From NCBI GenBank assembly GCA_036504875.1, contig DASXUK010000033.1:1-64000 (forward strand): DNA of 64,000 nucleotides, in the 5' to 3' direction. The stretch's first letter is position 1. Each line of letters opens with the position of its first letter. The translations under genes were made by a program, and so were the position numbers. The notes under the pieces were generated by a model. It saw only the letters and a program-made list of their open reading frames with translations. It had not been told where the DNA came from and searched no databases. Origin of the DNA: JACPFJ01 sp036504875. Its GTDB lineage: Bacteria > Desulfobacterota > Desulfuromonadia > Geobacterales > Pseudopelobacteraceae. Positions 33,552 through 42,400 of the stretch are shown here, one piece after another.

Positions 33552-33824
33552 TTTGTGCTTCTTCAAAACGTTCCCGGGGGCGCTGATGCGATAGATGTCG
33601 CCGGTTGAGTAATCAGCCAGATAAAGTTCCCCAGCCTCATCCTCGCCAAAAGTAGAAATCCCGAAATCAGTATCAATCAGCAGCTTATTCTCCCATGAGA
33701 CACCATTAAATCTAAGCCCCCAGATCCGTCCGCTACAGAAATCGCCATAAATGTAGATTCCTTGGAGTGCCGTGTTGCTGCCATGGTAGACATAGCCGCC
33801 GGTACTATTGCAAGCCATCACCAC
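33549..33824 (-). pseudogene. Remnant of a PQQ-type sugar dehydrogenase (C-terminal fragment)
   Basis: The 91-residue frame reads 'STGGYVYHGSNTALQGIYIYGDFCSGRIWGL' (in two adjoining parts) and 'EDEAGELYLADYSTGDIYRI', the last beta-propeller blade of soluble glucose/sorbosone dehydrogenases, which are normally about 400 residues. The homology stops abruptly just upstream and no start or signal peptide exists, so this is a fragment left by a deletion. It overlaps the flgM terminator by three bases. Confidence 0.75.
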
Positions 33825-33923
33825 CAGAATAACCAGCCCGGCCCACAGGTATCAGGTCATGAATCGTCTTTGCCACTTCCGGGAACCTGCCATCCTCCCA
33901 TCGGTTGCTCGTTCTCCTGGCCT

Positions 33924-34097
33924 CTACACAACAGGCAGTGGTTCCGGGGCACACAGGTTCTTGGCTTCATTGGCCTTGGCGCCGCAGTTGCTGCATTCGA
34001 AAGCCGGGTTATCGGACAGTGTTTGTATGCATTCAGTTTTTCCTTCCGATTTAAGTTCACACATGTGCATTTTGTGGGATTCTATATCGCAACTCAT
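33924..34097 (-). CDS. Small Cys-rich protein (57 aa)
   Basis: Begins 'MSCDIESHKMHMCELKS' at the ATG ending at 34097, with a strong 'aaggag' five bases before it. It carries 'FECSNCGAKANEAKNLCAP', a CxxC plus further Cys, probably a small zinc ribbon or metal knuckle. The upstream in-frame ATG (34133) has no ribosome site. No function known. Confidence 0.6.
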   Translation of the reverse strand: MSCDIESHKMHMCELKSEGKTECIQTLSDNPAFECSNCGAKANEAKNLCAPEPLPVV

Positions 34098-34366
34098 GAT
34101 GTCTCCTTTTGTTGGTTTAATTCCCAATTTCAAATCAAGACTCTAAGGTCGTCTTGCTGCTAGTAATCCGTCCACATTTGATATTGGTAAATACTCGTCT
34201 GATTGAGTATTTGTATAAATTTTAACAAGCTTTCCAATCACTGCAACTGTGCCTGGCGGTGCAGCTCAGGCAACTCAATGCTTTGACCTTCAACAGAAAA
34301 TATTTGACAAGTGCTGGTTGTTATGGCACCGCAGGTATCAGAATTTCAATAATAAGGAGAAACAAG

Positions 34367-34849
34367 ATGAACAATTGCCCTTGCGGAAGCGGCGCTGCCT
34401 ATTCCCAATGCTGCGAACTGATTATTAGCGGGAAGCAGCCGGCCGAAACAGCTGAAAAACTAATGCGGGCGCGCTATGCGGCCTATGTTGGTGCTAAGAT
34501 GGATTTTATCTTTGAAAGCACCCATCCTGATCATCGCCAGGGATATGACCACCAAGGAACAAAGGAATGGGCTGAGGGGGCCGACTGGCAGGGGCTTGAG
34601 ATTATCGACACCAACAAGGGTGGTAAGGACGATAGTGTTGGAGAGGTGGAATTTGTCGCTCGTTTCAACGAAAAAGGGGCTCCGCGCGAGCATCGTGAAT
34701 GCGCCCAGTTCAAACGCAAGGATGGACAGTGGTTCTTTACCGATGGCAAGATGATTCGGCAGAAGCCGATCATTGCCAACAAGATCGGCCGCAATGATCC
34801 CTGTAACTGCGGGAGCGGTCTTAAGTACAAGAAGTGCTGCGGTAAGTAA
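34367..34849 (+). CDS. YchJ-family protein with two SEC-C motifs
   Basis: 160 residues from ATG 34367 ('aaggaga' eight bases before). An N-terminal SEC-C zinc motif ('NNCPCGSGAAYSQCC'), a central NTF2-like YchJ domain ('AEKLMRARYAAYVGAKMDFIFESTHP', 'WFFTDG') and a second SEC-C at the C-terminus ('GRNDPCNCGSGLKYKKCC'). SEC-C was first described in SecA, where it binds zinc and SecB; in YchJ proteins the role is unknown. Stand-alone gene. Confidence 0.9.
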   Translation: MNNCPCGSGAAYSQCCELIISGKQPAETAEKLMRARYAAYVGAKMDFIFESTHPDHRQGYDHQGTKEWAEGADWQGLEIIDTNKGGKDDSVGEVEFVARFNEKGAPREHRECAQFKRKDGQWFFTDGKMIRQKPIIANKIGRNDPCNCGSGLKYKKCCGK

Positions 34850-34865
34850 GCATTCTAAAACATGT

Positions 34866-34972
34866 CTCGCACAAAGCTCATAAAGTTCACAAAGAAGTTC
34901 TTAAAAACTTTTTTTCTGTGGCTTGTGAGCTCTAGTGAACGTAGTGAGCGAGTGGGGGATAGTTTTTTTTAC
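34866..34972 (+). repeat. Dispersed ~105-bp intergenic repeat, copy A
   Basis: Runs from 'tcgcacaaagctcataaag' through 'gtgagctctagtgaacg' and 'gtagtgagcgagtggg' to a T-run. Its reverse complement recurs at 55934-56031 with about 80 percent identity by eye. The rest of the gap to 35090 (ending 'cttgtgtgagccgactc') shows no gene. Confidence 0.6.
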
Positions 34973-35090
34973 TTCTTATGTTGGAGTCTGAAAGTCAAAT
35001 CCAATTTATCACAGCTCACAGATGTACAGAGAGATTCAATACCAAGATATTTTCTTTGTGCCCTTGTGTGAGCCGACTCTTTTTTACTCT

Positions 35091-36089
35091 TCAGCGTCGC
35101 GCCATCTCCACCGCCATCCGGATCGCAGCCAGCAGGCTTTGCTCAGAGGCCTTTCCGGTGCCGGCCAGATCGTAAGCGGTGCCGTGATCGACCGAGGTGC
35201 GGATGATCGGCAGCCCCAAAGTCACATTGACCCCGTCGTCAAAATGCAGCATCTTGAGCGGGATCAGACCCTGATCGTGGTACATGGCCACCACCCCATC
35301 ATAGGCCCCTTGCTGGGCAAAATGGAATAAGGTGTCAGCCGAGAACGGGCCTACCGCATTGATTCCCTCGCCCCGCGCCGCTTGTGTGGCTGGGGCGATG
35401 AATTCGTTTTCCTCGTTGCCGAACATACCCCCCTCGCCGCAATGAGGATTCAGCGCCAATATCGCCAGCTTGGGCCGGGGAATACCGGTCAACCGCCTGA
35501 TTCCGGCCTCGGTCACGCGGATGGTCTTCAGCACCTGTTCAAAAGTTATCAGGCCAGGCACATCCTTCAAGGCCTCGTGAATCGTCACCAGGCTGACCCG
35601 CAACACATCACCCGCCAGCATCATCACGTAATCATCTGTCCCGCATAGCTCAGCCAGCAATTCGGTATGGCCGGGATAGTCATGGCCGGCCTTGTGCATG
35701 GCCTCCTTGCTGATTGGGGCGGTAGCCATGGCGGCCACACGACCATCCAGGCAAAAACGGGCAGCACTGCAGATGTAGTTGTAGACGGCGTTTCCGCTGG
35801 CAGCGGTTGGACGGCCGTAGTGCAGGTCTTCGAGAGTCAGGTTTGAGAGTGGCAGGAGTGGAATCGTTCCAGGGGGAGCTAGCAAGGCATCTTCGGGCTG
35901 ACCGATCTGATGGATGGTCATGGATGAGCCGCAGATGGACAGGGCTCGTTCCATCGCCGCTCTATCCCCAATTACTATCGGTGTGCAGAGATCAACCACC
36001 CCATGGCTCTGCAGCGCCTTGACTATTATCTCCGGGCCGACTCCGCAGGGATCACCCATGCTGATGGCAATAACAGGCTTGCTGTTCAT
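35091..36089 (-). CDS. pdxA: 4-hydroxythreonine-4-phosphate dehydrogenase PdxA
   Basis: 332 residues from the ATG ending at 36089 ('gaaggaag' ribosome site). Motifs: 'ISMGDPCGVGPEII' at the N-terminus, 'GHDYPGHTELLAEL' and 'ALNPHCGEGGMFGNEE' (metal-binding His), 'AMYHDQGLIPLK' and 'RTSVDHGTAYDLAGTG'. PdxA oxidises 4-phosphohydroxy-threonine in pyridoxal-phosphate synthesis. It starts one base after the cbiG stop, so it is in the cobalamin operon by position, though the pathways are separate. Confidence 0.95.
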   Translation of the reverse strand: MNSKPVIAISMGDPCGVGPEIIVKALQSHGVVDLCTPIVIGDRAAMERALSICGSSMTIHQIGQPEDALLAPPGTIPLLPLSNLTLEDLHYGRPTAASGNAVYNYICSAARFCLDGRVAAMATAPISKEAMHKAGHDYPGHTELLAELCGTDDYVMMLAGDVLRVSLVTIHEALKDVPGLITFEQVLKTIRVTEAGIRRLTGIPRPKLAILALNPHCGEGGMFGNEENEFIAPATQAARGEGINAVGPFSADTLFHFAQQGAYDGVVAMYHDQGLIPLKMLHFDDGVNVTLGLPIIRTSVDHGTAYDLAGTGKASEQSLLAAIRMAVEMARR

Positions 36090-36090
36090 A

Positions 36091-37152
36091 TCAAACTTCC
36101 TTCTCCGCCACCGCCAGGGTGGCATTTTCCGATTTGACCTTTTTCAACAGCAGACTGCCGCCTTTAGAGGCAAGCAGTGCGGCAGGTTCGGCCACGCCAA
36201 CGGCGCCAATGGCGTTGAAGGCATGCTGTGACGGGGGTGACGGTACCGTCATGTGGTTCAACTGCTCACTCTCGTAACAAACCAGGGGCACGCCAAGCTG
36301 TTCGGCAAAAGCAACCAGCCCTGGTTCGTCCTGTTTGGCCACAGCCGTGGCAATGCAGGCTACGCTCTTAATCGAGAGAAACAGCCTTTTCAGGTGGCTG
36401 GTGACCAAGCTTTCGATCTCCTCAAGCGGAGTACCGCGGTTGCAGCCAATTCCCAATACCAGGTTGCGGGGTCGCAGTATTAGCAGTTTTTCCGGCTGGA
36501 TGTGGGGAGGCAGGTGCCGATTGGTGACAAACAAAAAACCGCTGGCCCGGCTCTTGATCGCCTCGTCAAAGGAATCATAGAAGCTAAGCTTGCCGCGACC
36601 GTGAAACCAGCAGCGGGTCTGGCCGCTCGAATCGACCACGGCAATCTCTTCGCCATCCAAAAGCAGGCTGTTAAGGGTCTTGATCCGGCTGATGTCATCG
36701 ATGACCCAATCCAGCTCCTTGGCCAGCATGTCGAAGGAGGGCAGTCCATTGGCATCGGTGGCGGTGGTGATGACTGCCCGTGCTCCGCATGCAAATGCGC
36801 AGCGCTCGGCCAGTTCGTTGGCCCCTCCGAGATGGCCCGAAACCAGAGAAATGGCAAATTTACCGGCATCATCCATTACCACTACGGCCGGGTCTTTATC
36901 CTTGGATTCCAACAGCGGCGCAATCATTCGCACCACAATTCCGCTGGCCATGATGAAAACCAGGCCGTTATATTCCGACCAGAGTGAGGCCACCAGTTGC
37001 GAAAGGCCAGAGGGATCGAAAGTCTGGCGGTCGGTTCCGGCCTGACCGGCATAGCGGCTGGAAACGAACAGCTGCGTAGACGCCAGCCCCTTGGCTAGCT
37101 TTTGCCCCAGAATGGCACCATTGCGGGTTATAGCAACAATAGCGATCTTCAT
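36091..37152 (-). CDS. cbiG: Cobalt-precorrin 5A hydrolase CbiG
   Basis: 353 residues. N-terminal domain with 'GLVFIMASGIVVRMIAPLL', 'VVVMDDAGKFAISLVSGHLGGANELA' (CbiG N), a central domain, and the CbiG C-terminal domain from 'RNLVLGIGCNRGTPLEEIESLV', ending with 'AEPAALLASKGGSLLLKKVKSENATLAVA'. It opens the lactone ring of cobalt-precorrin 5A, the step after ring contraction in anaerobic cobalamin synthesis. It follows the CbiF gene by 2 bases on the same strand. Confidence 0.93.
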   Translation of the reverse strand: MKIAIVAITRNGAILGQKLAKGLASTQLFVSSRYAGQAGTDRQTFDPSGLSQLVASLWSEYNGLVFIMASGIVVRMIAPLLESKDKDPAVVVMDDAGKFAISLVSGHLGGANELAERCAFACGARAVITTATDANGLPSFDMLAKELDWVIDDISRIKTLNSLLLDGEEIAVVDSSGQTRCWFHGRGKLSFYDSFDEAIKSRASGFLFVTNRHLPPHIQPEKLLILRPRNLVLGIGCNRGTPLEEIESLVTSHLKRLFLSIKSVACIATAVAKQDEPGLVAFAEQLGVPLVCYESEQLNHMTVPSPPSQHAFNAIGAVGVAEPAALLASKGGSLLLKKVKSENATLAVAEKEV

Positions 37153-37154
37153 CC

Positions 37155-37934
37155 TCAGGCGGTTGTGTTGCCGCGGAAGCCATGGCTGAAATCACCATCG
37201 TACAACAGCGACCTGGCCTTGAGTCCCTCGCGCCTGGCCGCCAGCACATTCCCCACGATAATCAGAGCCTGGCGGTCGATTCCGGTGGATCGAACCTTGG
37301 AGACGATGTCGGCCAGAGTCCCCTCGATAACAAGTTCATCCTCCCAGGATGCCCGACAAACCACGGCTGCACCGGTCTCAGAAGTATAGGCCCCGCTTAA
37401 AAGCTCTTCCACCACCTTCTCGATCATACCCACCGAGAGGTAGATCACCATAGTGGCTCCGATTTCGGCAATCTGGCGCAGGCTTTCGCGTTCCGGTACC
37501 GGTGTGCGCCCCTCTACCCGAGTCAGGATGACGGTTTGCGAAACCTCCGGTAGGGTCAGCTCCTGCTTGAGCGTAGCGGCCGCGGCAAAGGCGCTGGTCA
37601 CGCCGGGACAGACCTGGTAATCGACACCGACTCGATCCAGGGCCTCCATCTGCTCCTGAATGGCCCCGTAGATGGAGGGGTCGCCAGTATGCAGCCGGAC
37701 AACCGATTTATCAGCTGCAATGGCATCTATGATAACCGTAATCACGTCGCCCAGTGTCATGCCGGCTGAGTCAAAGACATCGGCGTTGACAGCATAATGC
37801 TGGACCAGCTTGAGGTCCACCAGGCTGCCGGCATAAATGATCACATCGGCCAGGCGCAACAGTTCGGCGCCTCGCACGGTAATCAGGTCGGCCGCTCCGG
37901 GTCCGGCACCGACAAACCATACCTTTGATGACAT
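37155..37934 (-). CDS. cbiF: Cobalt-precorrin-4 C11-methyltransferase (CbiF/CobM)
   Basis: 259 residues, tetrapyrrole methylase fold: 'VWFVGAGPGAADLITVRGAELLRLADVIIYAGSLVD' at the N-terminus, 'VRLHTGDPSIYGAIQEQ' and 'VCPGVTSAFAAAATL', all diagnostic of CbiF. It methylates C11 of cobalt-precorrin-4 using SAM, directly before the CbiG step, which fits the gene order. It is the first gene of this three-gene unit; no cobalamin riboswitch was found upstream (37935-38130). Confidence 0.93.
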   Translation of the reverse strand: MSSKVWFVGAGPGAADLITVRGAELLRLADVIIYAGSLVDLKLVQHYAVNADVFDSAGMTLGDVITVIIDAIAADKSVVRLHTGDPSIYGAIQEQMEALDRVGVDYQVCPGVTSAFAAAATLKQELTLPEVSQTVILTRVEGRTPVPERESLRQIAEIGATMVIYLSVGMIEKVVEELLSGAYTSETGAAVVCRASWEDELVIEGTLADIVSKVRSTGIDRQALIIVGNVLAARREGLKARSLLYDGDFSHGFRGNTTA

Positions 37935-38129
37935 CTAATCTCCAATCAAAAAAGAATCGGTTTTTAAGGCAACCACTGATTTTGTAGTCTGAAACCGGTA
38001 TTATGTCAAGCTGGAGCCGTTTAAAGTCTAGCTTATGGAGTAATATAAAAAAACTAGAGTTGACACATTAAATAATTTAAATTAATTTATTCGCTTTGCG
38101 TTTGTTCTAAGTCTTAGTTCCTCGGCTAA

Positions 38130-38714
38130 CCACACCATGTTACCACGTGCGGCGTTAGGTCAATGGCGGTTTTTCATGATGATGAAGATCGTCTGGAACA
38201 CCTTCGTTTCATGAGCGAGGAGACGGCGCGATTTGGAGTTGAAATTCTTTCCTGGTGCCTCATGACCAACCATGTCCATTTCGTAGGGAGGCACATCGCA
38301 GATACACACGGATGAGGAATTTTGCCGAAGGCGTCAGAGGGTATCTTTCAAGGGCGATTCGGCTCATGCGTATTGGACGAATGGCATCTTCTCGCCGCAG
38401 TCCGATATGTGGAGTTGAATCCGGGGCGGGCAATGCTGGTAAAGTTTCCGTGGGAATACCAATGGTCAAGTGCAGCGTTTCATGCAGGGTTACAGAAATC
38501 GGACCCACTGGTCATGGACAAGACGTTAAGGGGACTTGTAAAGGATTGGCGTGAATTTCTTCTTCAAGGCGTGAGCAAGGAGGAAGAAATTCGGTTGGCC
38601 ATGAAGACTGGGTTGCCGGCATGTAGCGAAGAGTTTACGCCTATGATTGAGAAGCTGACAGGGCGCGATCTGAGCAGAGGCAAGCGAGGGCGTCCCAGGA
38701 AAGGGGGAGGATAA
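38130..38714 (+). pseudogene. Decayed REP-associated tyrosine transposase (RAYT/IS200-like)
   Basis: The remnant starts mid-protein with 'HHVTTCGVRSMAVFHDDED' and reads to 'CLMTNHVHFV', the HxH metal motif. A frame break follows, and 'AHRRYTRMRNFAEGVRGYL' with the catalytic Tyr is in another frame. A second break returns to frame for 'GRFGSCVLDEWHLLAAVRYVELNPGRAML', then 'GKRGRPRKGGG' and stop. So it has a truncated start and at least two frameshifts, near 38285 and 38345. Transposases of this kind act on REP palindromes. It marks the left edge of the giant-gene region. Confidence 0.82.
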
Positions 38715-38799
38715 ATTGCATTATGTCCCAAATCTGTCCCCTTTTCCTTTTTTTCTTTTCCGCTTTTTCCGTTTCCGAATTTAAAGGAGCAAGACTTTT

Positions 38800-39465
38800 A
38801 TGATAGGCAATATCATGATACTAGGAATGGCAGTAGGTATAATATGGTATGTAAAAAAGGTATTAAAATCAGAGTTATCAAAAAAACCGCAATACCTGTG
38901 GTCAGCGGTTGCGGTTGCGCTTGTTCTTCTTTTCTCAATTATTATACCGAACATTGACTTTATTAAGGCTCCATTTTCACCGGAAATACTAGGTCAAGTT
39001 ATAAACAGTAAATCAAAAGAACCTATTTCAGGAGCAACAGTAATAATAGATTGGTACTATTATTTTGGAGAATTTCCTATGCATAGTAGTGTTACATCAA
39101 CAAAACAGGTAGTATTTACAACAAATGCAACTGGTAAATTTAATGTACCTAAGCAATTAAGATGCTTAGCAATCAACTTATTCCCATTGTATTCAAGAGA
39201 ATCTAGTGGTGTAGCAATTATTACACTTCATCCGGATTATAAATACGGAACAAAAACTGAAAAGTTTAATGGTGTTCAATATATCAAAATGACAAACTAT
39301 TCTAATATTAGTGAAATGACAAAAGATTATAATGATCTTATTCAATTGGCTGATGCTAAAGCTAAGAGAGGACAGCGTGATACAGCTGATGTCATTAGAA
39401 AAATAGCAACAGAAAAAGATATCAAAATTAAAATGTATTTTGGTTATAAGGGGGAGCAAAAATGA
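38800..39465 (+). CDS. Membrane-anchored protein with carboxypeptidase-regulatory-like domain
   Basis: 221 residues, AT-rich codons. Two N-terminal helices (residues 3-20 and 33-52), then 'LGQVINSKSKEPISGATVII', 'FTTNATGKFNVP' and 'IITLHPDY', which fit a transthyretin/carboxypeptidase-regulatory beta-sandwich facing outside. A helical, charged C-terminus follows ('LADAKAKRGQRDTADVIRKI'). 'aaaggagc' precedes the ATG. Its stop codon overlaps the start of the giant gene (ATGA), so it is translated with it. No named function; partner or immunity-like role for the giant is only a guess from the coupling. Confidence 0.65.
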   Translation: MIGNIMILGMAVGIIWYVKKVLKSELSKKPQYLWSAVAVALVLLFSIIIPNIDFIKAPFSPEILGQVINSKSKEPISGATVIIDWYYYFGEFPMHSSVTSTKQVVFTTNATGKFNVPKQLRCLAINLFPLYSRESSGVAIITLHPDYKYGTKTEKFNGVQYIKMTNYSNISEMTKDYNDLIQLADAKAKRGQRDTADVIRKIATEKDIKIKMYFGYKGEQK

Positions 39466-42400
39466 AAATTTTCTTTACAATCTTTCTTATTTTACTGAGT
39501 TTACAATTTCCCACGATCGCCATTGCCTATAATACAGAAGATAGTATTGCTTTTGATGATAATGGAAGAGAGTTAAAAGGTGGTCATGAGAAAATGGCCG
39601 ATTGGTCATTTAGACAAAGAGGGATTACTCTCTCAATTAATGCAACGGCAATAAGACTCGGTACTCGTGATGAAGATAATGGGACCAATCCATTAAGACA
39701 CTTCTATAACCCATCTACTGGAAACGGATTGCCAGGTTTTCAGAACGCAAAAGAACGCGCCAGGGATTGGTATGAAAAGGCAGTTAGAACATATACAAGC
39801 GGCGGAACAACTGCTTTTTACGAGTTAGGCCATGCTTTGCATTTATTACAAGATATGGCGGCTCCTGCACATGCCAATGCATCACCCCATTCATGGCAAA
39901 GTCAAATTGCGAAAAGTGGTTATGAATGGTGGGTTACAAGAAATTGGGACGGCAAAATTGACCCGTTTTTATCATACCTCCAGAGTGGCAGTTGGCTAGA
40001 TCCTATTATTGCTGGCAATATGGAAGGATATATGGATGTAATGGCCACTCAAACATATTATGGCGGTTTTGAATATGATAGAGACATTGTGCCGTTAGTA
40101 GATTTTTACACAGTTGCTCCCGGAGATTCAGAGGCAATGTCAATGTTTCTAGTCCCGGCAGCGATTAAAATGGGTAGTGGTCTACTTAAAACATTTTGTC
40201 GACAGGTGGGATGCGAAGGTCCATATTTGCTTCCTTCTTATTCACCGCCCCCCGGCGGCGGCAACCCCGACGACAACTTCGACGTATCCTCCCGCCTGAT
40301 CGAGTTGGAAGAACTGGATGTCACCAAGCAGGGCTGGAAGGACCTGTACGGCCGCACCGGTATCAAGAAAGGATACAACGGTCTCTTTCTGGAGAAGGTC
40401 GTCACCGAGGCATATTCCAAGCTGGCCGCCACAACAAGCGAAGCAGATTACAACCTCGCCGCTCAGCAATTCGGCCTTGTCCTTGACCGCGCCCAGAAGG
40501 AAGCCAAACATTCCTTCGAGGACACCTACTATGCCTCCGCCGACATCGCTGTGCTCTCAGAAGGCTTCGTGGATAATGCCGCCGAGCTGCTGCTCAAGCG
40601 TTTGAAAGAGCCGATCCGCGAGGTGAAGGAGACTTTCGTTCCTTCGTCACTGTTACCTACCCAGCCGGTACTGGTGCTTCCATCCGGCTCGCTTGCCGGC
40701 TATGAAAACTCCACTCTCCTCAAATCCACCCTGGACGAATACGTAAAGAACGGTGGCACCCTCGTTGTCTTCGCCCAAGCCCACGGCTACGACTACGCCA
40801 ACCTTCCCACCCCGGACGGTACGCCCATCACCGCCTACGGCTGGGACGAGGATCAGAACTGCTTTTCGGATGCCGTTGCCATCGAAACCTGGCACCAGAT
40901 GCTCTCAGGCCAGAACAGGGCCACCCCTACCATCAATGTGGACGGTTACTTCATGGGCTATCCCCAGAACAGCACCGTCCTTCTCAAACGGACCGCCAAC
41001 GGCCAGCCTGCCGTGATCATGTACGATCATGGCAAGGGAAGGGTAATCGCCACCAGCATGTATTCTGACTGGGCCTATGGCCACGGGCAGGCCTCCGCAG
41101 AGGAAATTGCCTTGGTGCGGGATATGCTGGCCTGGGCGAAGAAGCCGGTGCTACTGCCGGAGAACAAGGCGGGGGAGATGGCCAATGTTCAGCTCGCCGT
41201 CACCAATACTACGGCGACGGATGCGGTCCAAGTCAAGGCTATCGTCCTCAACCCCGACCGCTCATCCACCATCTTCGAACAGACCTTGTCTCAGCCGCTT
41301 GACGCCGGACAGAGCGGGATCGTCAATATGGTCATCGCTACCGATTCAAGCTGGCTTTTGGGCATTCATCATGTAGATTACCTGCTGCTGGACAGCAAGG
41401 GAAACGTGATCCAGCCCCAAGCTGAAACCGACTCGGGCCGATTTGCCGTGATCAGTCCGCCCTCGATCCAGGCCCCGGAACCCGGCATTCGCTTCTCGAT
41501 TACTTCCCCCACCCAGCAGGTCTTCTTCAACGAACCGTTCATCTACACCTTTCATGTCTTCAACGACACAGCTACGGCCCGCAATCTGACGATCAAAACC
41601 TGGCTTCCGCATACCAATCGCAGGCACGAATGGACCGTCACTGCAAACCCAAATAGCGAGGCCCAAATCACCGGCTCCGACCTCTTTCTCGATACCTACT
41701 GGATGTTCGAGACCCTGCGGGCGTACCTGTATGACGAAAACGGCACGCAGATTGGTAGCTACATGCTGAGCTTCAAGGGGCTGTATCCATCTGTACAGGT
41801 TACTACCACCCTTGATAAGACACAACACGCTAAAGGTGATACGGTTGCCATGACTGTGAACCTCCGCAATATACAAGGGGCCGCAGCCACGACTAACCTG
41901 GACGTGCGGGTGACCGACCCTGCCAACGGGCTGATGTATGGCGCTATGCAGCCGGTTTCCCTCGGGCCCAATTCTAACGAAACAAGAACTATCACTTTCC
42001 CCATCCCTGCCACGGCCCAAGGCGGCACCTACACCGTATCCAGTGAGGTTTTCGATCCTTCGGCAACCAAAATCGGTGGAGATTCGGCCTCCTTCGAGCT
42101 TTCGCTCAGCCAGGTATCCGTCACCCCGGCGCTTCCCCCGGTCCTTGCCGCAGGTTCCAACACCATCACCATGAATCTCGCCAACAGCGGCAAGGTAGCA
42201 GTGAACTCCGGGATACTTGACGTGACTCTGAAGGACCCGGATGGTGTGATCCTGACAACGGCCTCATTCCCTTTCAGCCTCGCTGTGGCGCAGAACAGAT
42301 CTATTGATTTTCCAGTAAATTTTCCCGTGCTCAAATTCGGCGTTTATACCCTTTCATACACCGAGAACGACGAGACCAAGAGCGGAAAGCCTGCAACGTT

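Noticed and set aside
36502..36987. 161-codon plus-strand frame opposite cbiG
   Set aside because: CbiG on the minus strand has both family domains in full; the plus frame is its shadow.
37935..38130. Possible cobalamin riboswitch upstream of cbiF
   Set aside because: No B12-box-like sequence or expected helices were seen on the minus strand; the region is AT-rich and featureless.
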